A stretch of 64,000 nt of DNA, taken from the NCBI GenBank assembly GCA_019753105.1, contig JAIELJ010000009.1:186001-250000 (forward strand), given 5' to 3'. The notes under the pieces were generated by a model. It was not told the DNA's origin. It did not search any database and saw only the letters and a list, made by a program, of their open reading frames with translations. Positions 17,066-26,165 of this stretch are shown here, piece after piece (positions within the stretch are counted from its first letter, which is position 1; the number at the start of each line of letters is the position of its first letter). This DNA comes from Hyphomonadaceae bacterium (GTDB lineage: Bacteria; Pseudomonadota; Alphaproteobacteria; Caulobacterales; Aquidulcibacteraceae). A program made the position numbers and the translations under genes.

Positions 17066-19048
17066 TCAGCTGACCAGTGCAGCGACCCAATACGCCACGT
17101 TCGCCACCCACTGCGCCGGCGCCGTGAGCGGGTTGAAGATGTGGATGGCAGCAGCGCCAACCAGGGCGAGATTAGTCCAAGCGCGGAGGTCTCTGCCGGC
17201 GTTGCGCAGGAAGTACGCCAGCGCCAACAGCACACCGCCAATGAACCACGGTTCGACGGCTCGCGACCGCAACCAGATCGACCACCCTGTTGTCTCGGAG
17301 CTGACACTTGGGGTTATGAAATCGAATAGAATGAACGATACCGGGAGCGCCAGCAGGCACAGCGCGATGGCCCAAAGCATCGTCGTTTCGTGGCGCAGAT
17401 CGCCATCGCCGCGGCCGCGCAGGACCCTCCAACCAAGCACCGCAGCTATCAGTGCAAACGGCAACCCGTAAGTCCTCACGAACACCGGAAGTGAGCCGCA
17501 GTGTCCGGTAAGCGTTCGATATCCCCACTCGTAGCCGCTTGCGCAAAGAGGCGATGCCGCAATCTGCACGCTCGGTGCGACGACATCGGTCTCAAGGCGA
17601 CTGAGCACCTCTCGATCGCTGTACGGCCAGACATCGCCGATCACACTCTGCAACGTCCCGAAAGCAACGTTGCCCAGGAAGAGAAGCCCCAGTCCATAAC
17701 CGACCAATAGAACAAACAGCATCAGCAGCGCTGACCGATCCGCCGAGCCGGGCGCGACGAGACCGACGCCAATCAGTCTCCAAAGCAACCAGAGCCCGCC
17801 CAGCACGCCGCTCGCTGCAAGCAGACCAGCGCGAAGCGTGTCCGGCGCAAATTGAACGCCATACACGATCGTCACCGCCGCCAGAACGGAAGCCGCAACA
17901 GAGCCGGCCGCGCCCCACATCTCAGTTCGACCACCTGCAGTGGGATTGAGAGCCAAAAGCAGCATAAGCGCCAACGCCCAAGGCGCGATGATCGCCAAGT
18001 GCACTGGCATTGCAGCCAGACCGAGCCCAAGCATGAGCGCGGTCGCGGTGGTGCGCAGGTCCGTGCGTGCGTTGCCTTGCGCCAGCGCCGATACGATAAG
18101 CAGTGGCAGGATCGGCGCGAGGAACCGTGCGCCATGCAGCGCGTAAAGAAGCGGGCTGAGCGAGTCGAACAGAAGCCGTGACGATATCGGATTGAGCGAC
18201 AACGACGCCGCGCAGACAAAGAAAGCGCATGCAAAGGCGCTCATGCGGTCCAACGCCAAGCCGCGCAGCGCGATATAGGTCAACGCAATCATGCCCAGGC
18301 GGATGATTGCCAAGGTGATCCAGTAGATCAGCGTGAGCGCGGCGCTCGCATCCTCGCCGGGCTGAACCAGCAGATAAATCGGCGCCAGCAGAAACGCTGC
18401 TTCATCATAGTGCTGCGTTACGAGCGGAAAGGAGCCTGCCGCGCCGACGCCATGCTGCGGCGATAGAAACACGTTGGTGATGAACCAGATGCTCCCCTCC
18501 GCCACCGCGTGCCCGCGATCAATGTGAAGTTGGAACACCAAGCCGCCGAGCAGGGATAGCACCAGCATGAGCACGACGCCGCGCCACGCGCCGCGCGCCG
18601 GTGTGATACGTGGCCAGAGCTTCCACAGCGCCAAGCCGCTCGCGCCCGCGACCAGAAAAGCGATGATCGGCGCCGCTGTCTCGTTCACCGCGACGAGCGA
18701 TACGAGCCTCGACGCGGCGCCGACCAGCAGCATACCCGGCACGACGCCGGCAAACGCCATCAACCCTGCGCTCGCATAATGCTTCCCACCCCAGATGGGG
18801 CGGATGACGAGCGCATAGCCGATCAGCATAGCCGCGGCGTTCCAGGCTAACGCCCCAACGACGTGGAGGACGTTGACAGAGGCCGAAAACAGCGCGGCTT
18901 GGCCGTATCCAAAAGTACTGAATGGCGAGGACACGCGTGGTCCGTTGACCAGGTCGCTCCACGTCGTCAGGGCCAGCAGGAGCCAAAGGCCCGCAAGCCC
19001 GAGTGCCGCCAGCGCGGCGAGCTTCCCGCCGGCCATCAGCGCTTTCAT
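17066..19048 (-). CDS. Large polytopic membrane protein, unknown function
   Basis: A 660-residue integral membrane protein with about 14-16 hydrophobic spans and few soluble loops; the longest loop lies around residues 470-540 and contains a Cys pair (CASGYEWGYRTLTGHCG). The organisation resembles polytopic GT-C type glycosyltransferases or polysaccharide transport proteins, but I see no clear DxD-type catalytic motif in the first periplasmic loop. Its start overlaps the stop of the 148-aa gene by four bases, so the two are coupled, and they are divergent from the gtrA-like module. A role in envelope glycan or lipid handling is inferred from neighbours only. Confidence 0.6.
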   Translation of the reverse strand: MKALMAGGKLAALAALGLAGLWLLLALTTWSDLVNGPRVSSPFSTFGYGQAALFSASVNVLHVVGALAWNAAAMLIGYALVIRPIWGGKHYASAGLMAFAGVVPGMLLVGAASRLVSLVAVNETAAPIIAFLVAGASGLALWKLWPRITPARGAWRGVVLMLVLSLLGGLVFQLHIDRGHAVAEGSIWFITNVFLSPQHGVGAAGSFPLVTQHYDEAAFLLAPIYLLVQPGEDASAALTLIYWITLAIIRLGMIALTYIALRGLALDRMSAFACAFFVCAASLSLNPISSRLLFDSLSPLLYALHGARFLAPILPLLIVSALAQGNARTDLRTTATALMLGLGLAAMPVHLAIIAPWALALMLLLALNPTAGGRTEMWGAAGSVAASVLAAVTIVYGVQFAPDTLRAGLLAASGVLGGLWLLWRLIGVGLVAPGSADRSALLMLFVLLVGYGLGLLFLGNVAFGTLQSVIGDVWPYSDREVLSRLETDVVAPSVQIAASPLCASGYEWGYRTLTGHCGSLPVFVRTYGLPFALIAAVLGWRVLRGRGDGDLRHETTMLWAIALCLLALPVSFILFDFITPSVSSETTGWSIWLRSRAVEPWFIGGVLLALAYFLRNAGRDLRAWTNLALVGAAAIHIFNPLTAPAQWVANVAYWVAALVS

Positions 19049-19491
19049 TGTGCGGTTTCGTCGGCCGGAGCTGCGTCTTCGGGCGGTTCGTTCAGGATAT
19101 CGCGCAGATTACGCCGCTCTTCCGGCGTTAACTCGCTCGCCCATTCATTGACCTTTTCGAGCGTCGTTTGAGCGACGTCAGCAACGACACGCGGCGCCAA
19201 GGCGACCGCTCCGCCAAGCGCGCCGCCAATCACCGTAAGCGCGATCATGCCGATGCCGATGAGCTTTATGATCGCGCGCCTATCAGCTGCGCCGGCTTGT
19301 TCACGCGACATTGCTTCCAGCCGTGCCGGCAAATCGCCCGCTCGAGCATACGCCGCCATCAAATCGTCGAACGCAGCTTGCGGCGTCGCTCCGACGCCGG
19401 AGAGAGGAACGTCGGCCATGGTGAAGACGAAAGTCTTGCCGTCGGTGTGAAACGCGCCGCGAACCACGCTTTCGTTCACCATATTGCTCAT
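19045..19491 (-). CDS. Hypothetical single-span membrane protein
   Basis: 148 residues from the ATG at 19491, which has a strong AAGGGGGCGAG ribosome site; longer frames overlap the divergent gene. The N-terminal 45 residues form a small beta-alpha unit (RGAFHTDGKTFVFTMADVP, then ATPQAAFDDLMAAY), followed by one membrane span (IGIGMIALTVIGGALGGAVALA) and an acidic tail. It is coupled to the 660-aa membrane protein and probably its partner. No function is recognised. Confidence 0.6.
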   Translation of the reverse strand: MSNMVNESVVRGAFHTDGKTFVFTMADVPLSGVGATPQAAFDDLMAAYARAGDLPARLEAMSREQAGAADRRAIIKLIGIGMIALTVIGGALGGAVALAPRVVADVAQTTLEKVNEWASELTPEERRNLRDILNEPPEDAAPADETAQ

Positions 19492-19628
19492 AGGCTCGCC
19501 CCCTTGATGACTCAAACTGTATGGGATGGAGATTGCAGCAGGCAAGCATTGCCGCTCCAATCGAGAGAAAACGCGTCGACCAGAGACGCTTCTCGCGTAT
19601 TAGAGGGCGTGACCTGGAGTTCTTGAGC

Positions 19629-20036
19629 GTGGCGGCGCAGTCGGCATCACCAACGTGGTTGACCCGCATTGCGGGGTTCGCGCTCGTCTCCGGCGTGGGC
19701 TTAGCCATCGACTTTGGGATGTTTCTTGCGCTCGTCGAGTTTTTGGACGTGCGCGCGGGCGTCGCCAATCTCGTATCGGCGGCGATCGCGGTAACCTTCG
19801 TCTACTTCGTCTCCGTACGAAGGCTGTTTAACTATCAGGGCCGCTTTTTGCTGGCGCTCTTTGCGCTTTACCTCGCCTACCAGATCATCGCCGTCGCTGC
19901 GGCGTCCTGGGCGATCGACTGGCTGGCTCTTAACCTCTTCGCGCCGATGATTGCGAAGGCAGTGATCTTGCCTGTGACTTTCACGGCCAATTATCTCTTC
20001 ATGTCCTTCATTACTCGATCGAGGGCCGCGCCATGA
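19629..20036 (+). CDS. GtrA-like membrane protein
   Basis: Four-span protein of the GtrA/DPMS family, 135 residues from the GTG at 19629, which has GGAG nine bases upstream; a TTG at 19623 is an alternative. The hallmark is the first helix FALVSGVGLAIDFGMFLALVEF, followed by SAAIAVTFVYFVSVRRLF. GtrA-like proteins are proposed to move polyprenyl-phosphate-linked sugars across the membrane. It is the first gene of a tightly overlapping plus-strand module that continues with a family 2 glycosyltransferase, the usual pairing. Confidence 0.85.
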   Translation: MAAQSASPTWLTRIAGFALVSGVGLAIDFGMFLALVEFLDVRAGVANLVSAAIAVTFVYFVSVRRLFNYQGRFLLALFALYLAYQIIAVAAASWAIDWLALNLFAPMIAKAVILPVTFTANYLFMSFITRSRAAP

Positions 20037-20845
20037 GCGAGCGCATCCTTCTCTTCATTCCGGCCTATAATTGCCAGCGACAAATCCCGCGCGTGATCGC
20101 TCAACTCACGCCGGAACGGGCGCGGTGGTTTAGCGAAGTCATCGTGGTCAACAACCGCGCCACCGACAATACAGAGGCGTGCGCCATTGAAGCGCTGCGG
20201 GCGCAAGCGGTTAATGGCAAGGTGCTGCGCAACGACGGTAATTACGGTCTGGGCGGGTCGCACAAGGTCGCGTTCAATTACGCGCGCGCCCACGGCTTCG
20301 ACTATGTCGTCGTTCTTCACGGCGACGACCAGGGCTCAGTATCCGACCTTATCCCGTATCTTGAGAGCGGCGCTCATCGCGAAGTGGATTGCCTGCTCGG
20401 CGCCCGGTTCGCGCGCGGATCGAGGCTGACAGGCTATTCTCTCTTTCGAACGCTGGGCAACCGCGCCTTCAATCTGCTCTACTCCGCAGTGAGCGGCCGC
20501 TGGATCACCGATCTTGGCTCGGGGCTTAATCTCTACCGCGTGAGCGCCCTCGATGACGCGTTCTACCTGCGCTGCGCTAACGATCTGACCTTCAACTACC
20601 ATATGCTTTTGCGGTCGATTGCGTCTGGCTGGCGGATACGCTTCTTCCCGCTTGAATGGCGCGAGGCGGATCAAACGTCCAACGTGAGATTATTCCGCCA
20701 AGCGATGCGCGTGCTTGGTATCGCATTGGCCTACGGCTTCAACCGGCGATCCTATCTCGCGTCGGATTTCGCGGACCATGCATCGTCCGGGTACAGTTCG
20801 ACCACGGTGTTCAACCAAGCAGCCAGCGAGTCTGCTTCGCGATGA
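20033..20845 (+). CDS. Family 2 glycosyltransferase
   Basis: Inverting GT-A glycosyltransferase, 270 residues. It starts ILLFIPAYNCQRQIPRVI, has the nucleotide-sugar site VLHGDDQGSVSDLI with an acidic triplet in place of DxD, and GARFARGSRL then GSGLNLYR in the acceptor part. There are no clear transmembrane spans at the end, unlike polyprenyl-phosphate mannose synthases. It overlaps the GtrA-like gene by four bases and the next gene by four bases. Donor and acceptor are not evident; a lipid carrier would fit the GtrA neighbour. Confidence 0.88.
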   Translation: MSERILLFIPAYNCQRQIPRVIAQLTPERARWFSEVIVVNNRATDNTEACAIEALRAQAVNGKVLRNDGNYGLGGSHKVAFNYARAHGFDYVVVLHGDDQGSVSDLIPYLESGAHREVDCLLGARFARGSRLTGYSLFRTLGNRAFNLLYSAVSGRWITDLGSGLNLYRVSALDDAFYLRCANDLTFNYHMLLRSIASGWRIRFFPLEWREADQTSNVRLFRQAMRVLGIALAYGFNRRSYLASDFADHASSGYSSTTVFNQAASESASR

Positions 20846-21810
20846 GCGCAGTCACCGCCTCCTCGGCTCCAGTTCGGCGCACTCTTTGGGAGTGGACCAG
20901 CCTCGCGCTCATTACGTGTGCGATGTTCGCGCTTCTTTGGCTTGGCGGACTGACCGCGACCACCGCAATTCGGGGCGATCTTGATTTCGACGGGATCGGC
21001 TTGGGTGCGCTGGCGCTGACGGTTGTGCTCTATCTTGCGAGTCACGGTTTGCGCATCTTACGGCTCGCGCTCTTGATTGGCGGCTGGCGCGTCGGATTCC
21101 GAACCGTTGTCGCGTTTCATCTGATGACCGCCTCAGTGGGATTGCTGGCCCCCCTCAAGCTCGGCGAACTCTATCGGGTCGTGGAGCTTGGCAATCTCGT
21201 CGGCAACTTTGTGCGCGGCGTCATGATCGCTTGGTGGGAGCGCGCATTCGACGTCGCTGTCCTTCTGATCCTGATCGCGGTGGCGCTGGCCAACACCCCG
21301 CCTGAAACGCATGGCGTGTTTTACGGCGTGGCCGCGATCGCGGGCGTGTTCGTCATCGGGACGGTGTTAGCCTTTTTCGTCGCACCTGAGAATCTTCGCC
21401 GCGTCTCGGTCTTGATCATCCGGCGGTATGAACACCGATGGACCGTACCGGTGTTGCGCGGCATCGATGCGGCGCGCCGCGCAATCCGTCAGGCTCCAGC
21501 CTTGATCGACAAGAAGCTGGCGTCTTTGCTGACGCTCACCATTCTGATTTGGACGCTGGAGATTGCGTGCTTCGCAATCATGATCCCCGCCTTTAGCGAT
21601 ACCGTTGGACTTGCGGCGGAGGGCTTGCTGGGTTTTCTCTCTTCGGTGACCCGCGGCGAGACTATTCTCACGGGTCTTGACGCCACCCACAGCGGTGTCG
21701 ACCTCCGACACTATCTTGCAGCCACGCAGGCGCCGCTCGTGATCCTGGGCTTCATCGCTTGCGCAGCGTACGCCTTCCTGCGCTACGGCGTCCCACGGGG
21801 GCGTTCATGA
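20842..21810 (+). CDS. UPF0104 / lysylphosphatidylglycerol synthase-like membrane protein
   Basis: 322 residues with about eight hydrophobic spans, starting at the ATG that overlaps the GT2 stop (ATGA). The region GLRILRLALLIGGWRVGFRTVVAFHLMTASVGLLAPLKLGE contains the typical G-x-x-x-P-x-K-x-G-E signature of the AglD2/LPG-synthase membrane family, which includes flippases and proteins next to lipid-linked glycosyltransferases. The soluble synthase domain is missing, so lipid aminoacylation is unlikely. The probable role is in lipid-linked glycan handling, by context. Confidence 0.8.
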   Translation: MSAVTASSAPVRRTLWEWTSLALITCAMFALLWLGGLTATTAIRGDLDFDGIGLGALALTVVLYLASHGLRILRLALLIGGWRVGFRTVVAFHLMTASVGLLAPLKLGELYRVVELGNLVGNFVRGVMIAWWERAFDVAVLLILIAVALANTPPETHGVFYGVAAIAGVFVIGTVLAFFVAPENLRRVSVLIIRRYEHRWTVPVLRGIDAARRAIRQAPALIDKKLASLLTLTILIWTLEIACFAIMIPAFSDTVGLAAEGLLGFLSSVTRGETILTGLDATHSGVDLRHYLAATQAPLVILGFIACAAYAFLRYGVPRGRS

Positions 21811-23273
21811 AACTCACGGTTCTTTTCGACGATACGCAGGAGGCCTCAGCGGCCCTGCGCGATCTGATGGGTGTGCGGAAATTCGGCGCTCTCGTATTTC
21901 AGCGCCGGTCGCGCGTGCAAGCTATGGCCGCTGTGGCCGCAGAAGCAGGCGCCGGGTTTTTTCACGCGCAATCAAGCGAAGACTTAGCCCAGTTGCTCGA
22001 GAGCATACGCAACGAGAGCGACGATTGCGCGTACTTGATCGTTCCGGCGCACCTCGCAGCAGCGACGTCGGACGGCAAGCTGGTGACCTTCCTGCGCCAA
22101 CTCGCCTTCTCGCCAAACAATCTTCAAATACCGGTTCGCGACAACAGCACCGACACGCGCGGCTGGACACTGATGCGCGCCTCGATGACGCGTCAATATC
22201 TGGCAATGGCGATTAAGGGGCAGGCGCGCGAATTTTTCGAGCAACACCTCGACATACTTTCACCGATCCGCGGACGCGTGCCGCTGGTGGACATCAGTGA
22301 CGAGCGCGCGCTTCTAGACTTCCTATCGGGCCAATTGGATGCGCGATACTTCAACGCGCTCGAACGCGATGACTACACGGTTACGAAACGCTCCGCCGAC
22401 CGTGCAAAACTGAAGCGAGAGTACGACTTCTACCATCTGTCGCCGCCAGAGATGCAGATGTTCCTGGTGCAGCCGTTCGATTTCCAGGACGACGGCAGGA
22501 CGGCGAGCTACCGCATGGAGCGGCTTTCCGTTCCAGACATGTCATTGCAATGGGTGCACGGGGCATTTCAGGAAGCCGAGTTCGAGCGCTTCCTCGATCA
22601 CATCTTGTTTTTTGTCCGTTCCCGCCCAGAGCGCGCTCTCCCGGCAACGGATGTGCGCCGCATCCAACATGAGCTCTACATCGCCAAGGTCGAACAGCGG
22701 CTGAGCGCTTTGAAGCAGGCGCCCGATTACGCTCAACTGGCCCCGCTACTGGAGCGGGTCTGTGGCGGCATCGATGCTCTGCAGAAGCGTTACTTGGCGC
22801 TGTACGAGAAAATCGGCAAACGCTTGCCGCATCATCGCCTGACGTTCGGTCACGGCGATCCGTGTTTCTCGAACATTCTTTACTCGAAGACGAACCAGTA
22901 CTTGAAACTGATTGATCCCCGCGGCGCGACGACCGCCGACGATCTCTTCACCGACCCGTATTACGACGTCGCCAAGCTGTCGCACTCCGTTCTTGGGGGA
23001 TATGATTTCATCAATCAGGGCAAGTTCGACATTCAAGTCGATGATGCTCTTCGCCCAACGCTTACACTTGAAAATCCGCCAGCCGATTGGGCCCGCCGCC
23101 TGTTCGTTGAGAAGTTGGATGCTGCGGGCTTCGATGCAGAACTGGTGCGCCTCTGCGAAGCCTCACTGTTTATTTCGATGCTGCCGCTCCACATGGATCG
23201 TCCGCGCAAAGTGTTGGCATTCGCCATTCGCGGCGTGAGCATCCTCGACGAACTCTCCGGACGTGATAAATGA
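21807..23273 (+). CDS. APH/choline-kinase-fold phosphotransferase with N-terminal extension
   Basis: 488 residues from the ATG at 21807, which overlaps the previous stop. The C-terminal half is a phosphotransferase of the aminoglycoside-kinase/LicA fold: Brenner-type motif HGDPCFSN (from about residue 349) and the metal site LIDPRGAT (about residue 370). The N-terminal 190 residues begin LTVLFDDTQEASAALRDLMGVRKFGALVFQRR; they resemble the start of a sugar nucleotidyltransferase-like domain but lack its GxG signature. The substrate is probably a small alcohol, sugar or amino acid; the following HAD phosphatase and nucleotidyltransferase suggest kinase-based activation. Unusual in combining the two halves. 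Confidence 0.75.
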   Translation: MKLTVLFDDTQEASAALRDLMGVRKFGALVFQRRSRVQAMAAVAAEAGAGFFHAQSSEDLAQLLESIRNESDDCAYLIVPAHLAAATSDGKLVTFLRQLAFSPNNLQIPVRDNSTDTRGWTLMRASMTRQYLAMAIKGQAREFFEQHLDILSPIRGRVPLVDISDERALLDFLSGQLDARYFNALERDDYTVTKRSADRAKLKREYDFYHLSPPEMQMFLVQPFDFQDDGRTASYRMERLSVPDMSLQWVHGAFQEAEFERFLDHILFFVRSRPERALPATDVRRIQHELYIAKVEQRLSALKQAPDYAQLAPLLERVCGGIDALQKRYLALYEKIGKRLPHHRLTFGHGDPCFSNILYSKTNQYLKLIDPRGATTADDLFTDPYYDVAKLSHSVLGGYDFINQGKFDIQVDDALRPTLTLENPPADWARRLFVEKLDAAGFDAELVRLCEASLFISMLPLHMDRPRKVLAFAIRGVSILDELSGRDK

Positions 23274-23659
23274 TAAGACGCGAAAAATGCATCGTCATGG
23301 ACGTCGACGGCACGCTGTGCCTCAAGAAGGCGCCGGACCAAGACTACGCTGATGTCGAGCCACGTGCTGACGTGCTTTCCCGCCTACGCGAGTATCGTGA
23401 GGCTGGCTTCTACGTGATCCTCGCAACCGCGCGAAACATGAACACGCACAGCGGCAATATCGGCCTCATCACGGCAACCACCGCCAAAACACTGATGCAA
23501 TGGCTCGACAAGCATGACGTGCCGTACGACGAGCTCTATGTCGGCAAGCCCTGGAGCGGAAAGGGCGGTTTCTACGTCGACGATAAAGCTATTCGCCCCG
23601 ACGAATTTCTCGCGCTGAGTTACGACGAAGTTCTTGGCTTGGTCGGTGGTGAGGATTGA
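23270..23659 (+). CDS. HAD-superfamily phosphatase of capsule-cluster type
   Basis: 129-residue HAD phosphatase without a cap domain. Motif I is VMDVDGTLC (nucleophile Asp at about residue 10), motif II is ATARN, and motifs III/IV are GKPWSGKGG and FYVDDKAI. The small size matches phosphatases found in capsule and LPS sugar clusters. It overlaps the kinase stop by four bases and the nucleotidyltransferase start by one to four bases. It presumably dephosphorylates the same intermediate family that the neighbours make. Confidence 0.85.
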   Translation: MIRREKCIVMDVDGTLCLKKAPDQDYADVEPRADVLSRLREYREAGFYVILATARNMNTHSGNIGLITATTAKTLMQWLDKHDVPYDELYVGKPWSGKGGFYVDDKAIRPDEFLALSYDEVLGLVGGED

Positions 23660-24396
23660 TGACTGAGATCATCATTACCATGGCCGGTTTCGGCCGCCGG
23701 TTTCTCGACGCTGGCTACACGGTGCCGAAGTACAGGATAGAGGCGCATGGCGCGCCGCTCTTCTTCTGGTCGATCGTCAGCCTCCGGCAGTTCATTGAAG
23801 CAGGCGCGCACTTCACCTTCGTCGTGCGCGGCGCCGACGAGGCTGCAGCGTTCATCCGCGCCGAGGCGAAAAAGCTAGGAATCGTTCATAGCGCCATCAT
23901 CGAGTTGGATGCGCCGACTGACGGACAAGCGACAACGGCGATTCTTGCGCGAGAGCACATTGTCGATCGCGGCGCGCCAATGCTCATCTACAATATCGAC
24001 ACGTTCACGCATCCGGACGTGCTGAACCCGCGCGATGTCCGGGGCGCAGGTTGGATCCCCTGCTTCGATGCGCCGGGCGAGGGATGGAGTTTCGCTGCGG
24101 CGGATGCAGAGGGACGCGTGAGTGAGGTGCGCGAGAAAGTGCGCATCTCGAACCACGCGACGATTGGGCTTTATTGGTTCGACTCGTTCGCACGCTACGA
24201 GGATGTGTACGCCCGCCACTATGCCGATCCCGCAAACCTGGAAAAGGGCGAGCGCTACGTGGCGCCCATCTATAACCGGCTGATCGCCGACGGCGGACAC
24301 GTGTACGTGCACGACATTCCGTTCAGTGCAGCGATCCCGCTAGGCACGCCTGCAGAAGTCGAGCGCTTCATTGCAGGGTCGCCGCCGCAGATCTAG
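23659..24396 (+). CDS. Sugar- or alcohol-phosphate nucleotidyltransferase
   Basis: 245 residues. The nucleotidyltransferase signature is near the start: IIITMAGFGRRFLDAGYTVPK, with the G-x-G-x-R and PK elements. The metal-binding YNIDTF corresponds to the Asp of the family. It starts at the ATG inside the TGATG junction with the HAD gene. It should join a nucleotide (CTP, UTP or GTP) to a phosphorylated sugar or alcohol. Together with the APH-type kinase it recalls the LicA/LicC pairing for choline, but the substrate here is unknown. It ends the module and overlaps the convergent GH32 gene by four bases. Confidence 0.83.
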   Translation: MTEIIITMAGFGRRFLDAGYTVPKYRIEAHGAPLFFWSIVSLRQFIEAGAHFTFVVRGADEAAAFIRAEAKKLGIVHSAIIELDAPTDGQATTAILAREHIVDRGAPMLIYNIDTFTHPDVLNPRDVRGAGWIPCFDAPGEGWSFAAADAEGRVSEVREKVRISNHATIGLYWFDSFARYEDVYARHYADPANLEKGERYVAPIYNRLIADGGHVYVHDIPFSAAIPLGTPAEVERFIAGSPPQI

Positions 24397-25964
24397 TCGC
24401 GCTCCATCGCCGCCATCCGCCACGCACTCAACGACACCAGCTCCCCACCCGCGCCCGTAGCGTAGAGAGAGACACTGCGTAAGCCGCCATCGGGAAAGAT
24501 GGCGTCGCTAATCACGCGCGCGCCATCGTCCGCGAACACCTCGACTGAGCTATGGTCCAGGAAAATGCGGAGCCGCGCGACGCCGCCTTCTAGCGGCACA
24601 GGCGCGTAATGGCGTCTCCGGAAACTATCGCGATCGAACGCGCCGCCTTCTGAGCGGTCGACGAAGACATGTCCAATGCGAGCATCATAGCCGATGCGCA
24701 AGCGCGTCTCTGTGCCGTAGGCGAACACCAAGCCGGTTTCACCAGTGCTGGCCGGGCGAAGCGCTACATCCAACTCCATGGCGCCGCCGAGGGCCGTGAT
24801 GGCCGTGAGCGCACTCTCCCCCTCTGCTATTGTGGCCGCTTCCTGCACGACCACATCTCGCCGGAGCGACTCCAACTCACGCACCGGCGCTTGAACAAGC
24901 TCGTAGCGTCCACCGCGCTCCACCAGACGAAGCTCACGCGGTATTGTCATCATGCCGCGCCATGGTGATGTCGGCACGTCTTCCGCGTGGCGCGTGTTCG
25001 CCATCCACGCAATCCATATCCGCCGGCCGTCCTCTGCGGGAATACCGGACCACGTTTGCGGCGCGTAAAAATCGCTACCGTAATCGACCCAGCGCACAAC
25101 ACCCACCGGCGCGCCATCGTCTGCAATGAAGCGTTCGCCGTCGAATGTGCCGACAAAATACTGCACGCCCGATCCGGCCGATAAACCCGCCTGCCCTGTT
25201 ACGCCCACGCTCAACACCCACCGCGAGCCGCCTCCTTCAATGGGAAGCTCGAAGAGATCGGGTGTTTCCCATGGCCCGCCGGTTAGTCCACCGGGACCAA
25301 AGACGCTTGCTTCGCGCCAAGCGCGCATGTTGTCTGACGTGTAAATCGCGATGCGTTGCTCACCGGAGTGCACAAGCACCATAACCCAGCGCTGGGTCGC
25401 TGCGTGCCAAAACACCTTGGGATCACGAAACTGACCGATACCTGGTCGTTCGATAATCGGGTTGCCATCGTACTGGGTCCACGATCGGCCTTCATCTAGG
25501 CTATAGGCGAGATACTGGCTTTCGGCGCCATCACGCGGATCGTGCCCGGTGTAAAACGCCACCATTGCCGGCGCGTTAGAGCTAGAAAAACCGCTAGCGT
25601 TGGCGGCGTCTATGACGGCGCTGCCGGAGAAGATCATCACGTCTCGTTCGGGCATCGCGACGCCAAGCTCGCGCCAGTTGACGAGATCGCGGCTAACCGC
25701 GTGGCCCCAACTTAGATTGCCCCAGCGATCGCCACGCGGGTTATGCTGGAAGAAAAGATGATAAACGCCGTTGTGATAAACGAGCCCGTTGGGATCGTTC
25801 ATCCAGTTGCGGGCTGGCGTGAAATGGTACGCAGGACGGAAACGCTCTTCAAAGGTCGGCGCGCGTTGGCCGCAGGCGGCCAGAACTACAAGACTGAGCG
25901 CCAATGCACAGCGCGCCCATACGGACACGCCACCTAATCGAAGATGCCTAATCCCCCGCCACAT
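24393..25964 (-). CDS. GH32 glycoside hydrolase lipoprotein (levanase / fructan beta-fructosidase / invertase type)
   Basis: A 523-residue beta-fructosidase. Lipoprotein signal VVLAAC with Cys at residue 31, so it is tethered to the membrane. Five-blade motifs are WMNDPNG (residues 54-60, nucleophile Asp57), FSGSA, the RDP site in FRDPKVF and the acid/base Glu in PWETPDLFEL; that last motif reads ET rather than the common EC. A C-terminal beta-sandwich domain follows. The ATG at 25964 was chosen; a GTG at 26000 is an alternative. It releases fructose from sucrose, levan or inulin. No sugar transporter is adjacent; it lies 60 bases after ccoS and may be read through from the cbb3 operon. Confidence 0.9.
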   Translation of the reverse strand: MWRGIRHLRLGGVSVWARCALALSLVVLAACGQRAPTFEERFRPAYHFTPARNWMNDPNGLVYHNGVYHLFFQHNPRGDRWGNLSWGHAVSRDLVNWRELGVAMPERDVMIFSGSAVIDAANASGFSSSNAPAMVAFYTGHDPRDGAESQYLAYSLDEGRSWTQYDGNPIIERPGIGQFRDPKVFWHAATQRWVMVLVHSGEQRIAIYTSDNMRAWREASVFGPGGLTGGPWETPDLFELPIEGGGSRWVLSVGVTGQAGLSAGSGVQYFVGTFDGERFIADDGAPVGVVRWVDYGSDFYAPQTWSGIPAEDGRRIWIAWMANTRHAEDVPTSPWRGMMTIPRELRLVERGGRYELVQAPVRELESLRRDVVVQEAATIAEGESALTAITALGGAMELDVALRPASTGETGLVFAYGTETRLRIGYDARIGHVFVDRSEGGAFDRDSFRRRHYAPVPLEGGVARLRIFLDHSSVEVFADDGARVISDAIFPDGGLRSVSLYATGAGGELVSLSAWRMAAMERD

Positions 25965-26024
25965 CCAACCAATGTAACGCTGAACCCGCGCCGCCGCCAC
26001 CAGCTACGTTAAAGCGGGTTGGCG

Positions 26025-26165
26025 CTATTCGTCGTCGATCAGAATGCGATGTTTAGCGCCCTCAAGATCTTCGTACTGACCCGCACGAAGACTCCAGAAG
26101 AAGCCGGCAAGACCGACAGCGCCCATGAAGACCGCCGCCGGGATCAGGAAGATCATGATGTCCAT
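26025..26165 (-). CDS. ccoS: Cytochrome cbb3 oxidase maturation protein CcoS (FixS)
   Basis: 46-residue single-span protein, last gene of the cbb3 biogenesis operon. The sequence runs MDIMIFLIPAAVFMGAVG, then LAGFFWSLRAGQYEDLEG with the conserved W..RxGQ(Y/F)-D/E-D-L-E-G signature, and ends in an acidic DDE. It overlaps the 3' end of ccoI by 13 bases. CcoS is needed for heme and copper cofactor insertion into CcoN. Confidence 0.95.
   Translation of the reverse strand: MDIMIFLIPAAVFMGAVGLAGFFWSLRAGQYEDLEGAKHRILIDDE

Noticed and set aside
19350..19491. HicB-type antitoxin in the N-terminus of the 148-aa membrane protein
   Set aside because: Only a short and loose resemblance, no partner toxin gene, and a membrane span follows directly.
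20842..21810. Lysylphosphatidylglycerol synthase
   Set aside because: Only the membrane part is present; the aminoacyl-transferase domain is missing and the neighbours are glycan genes.
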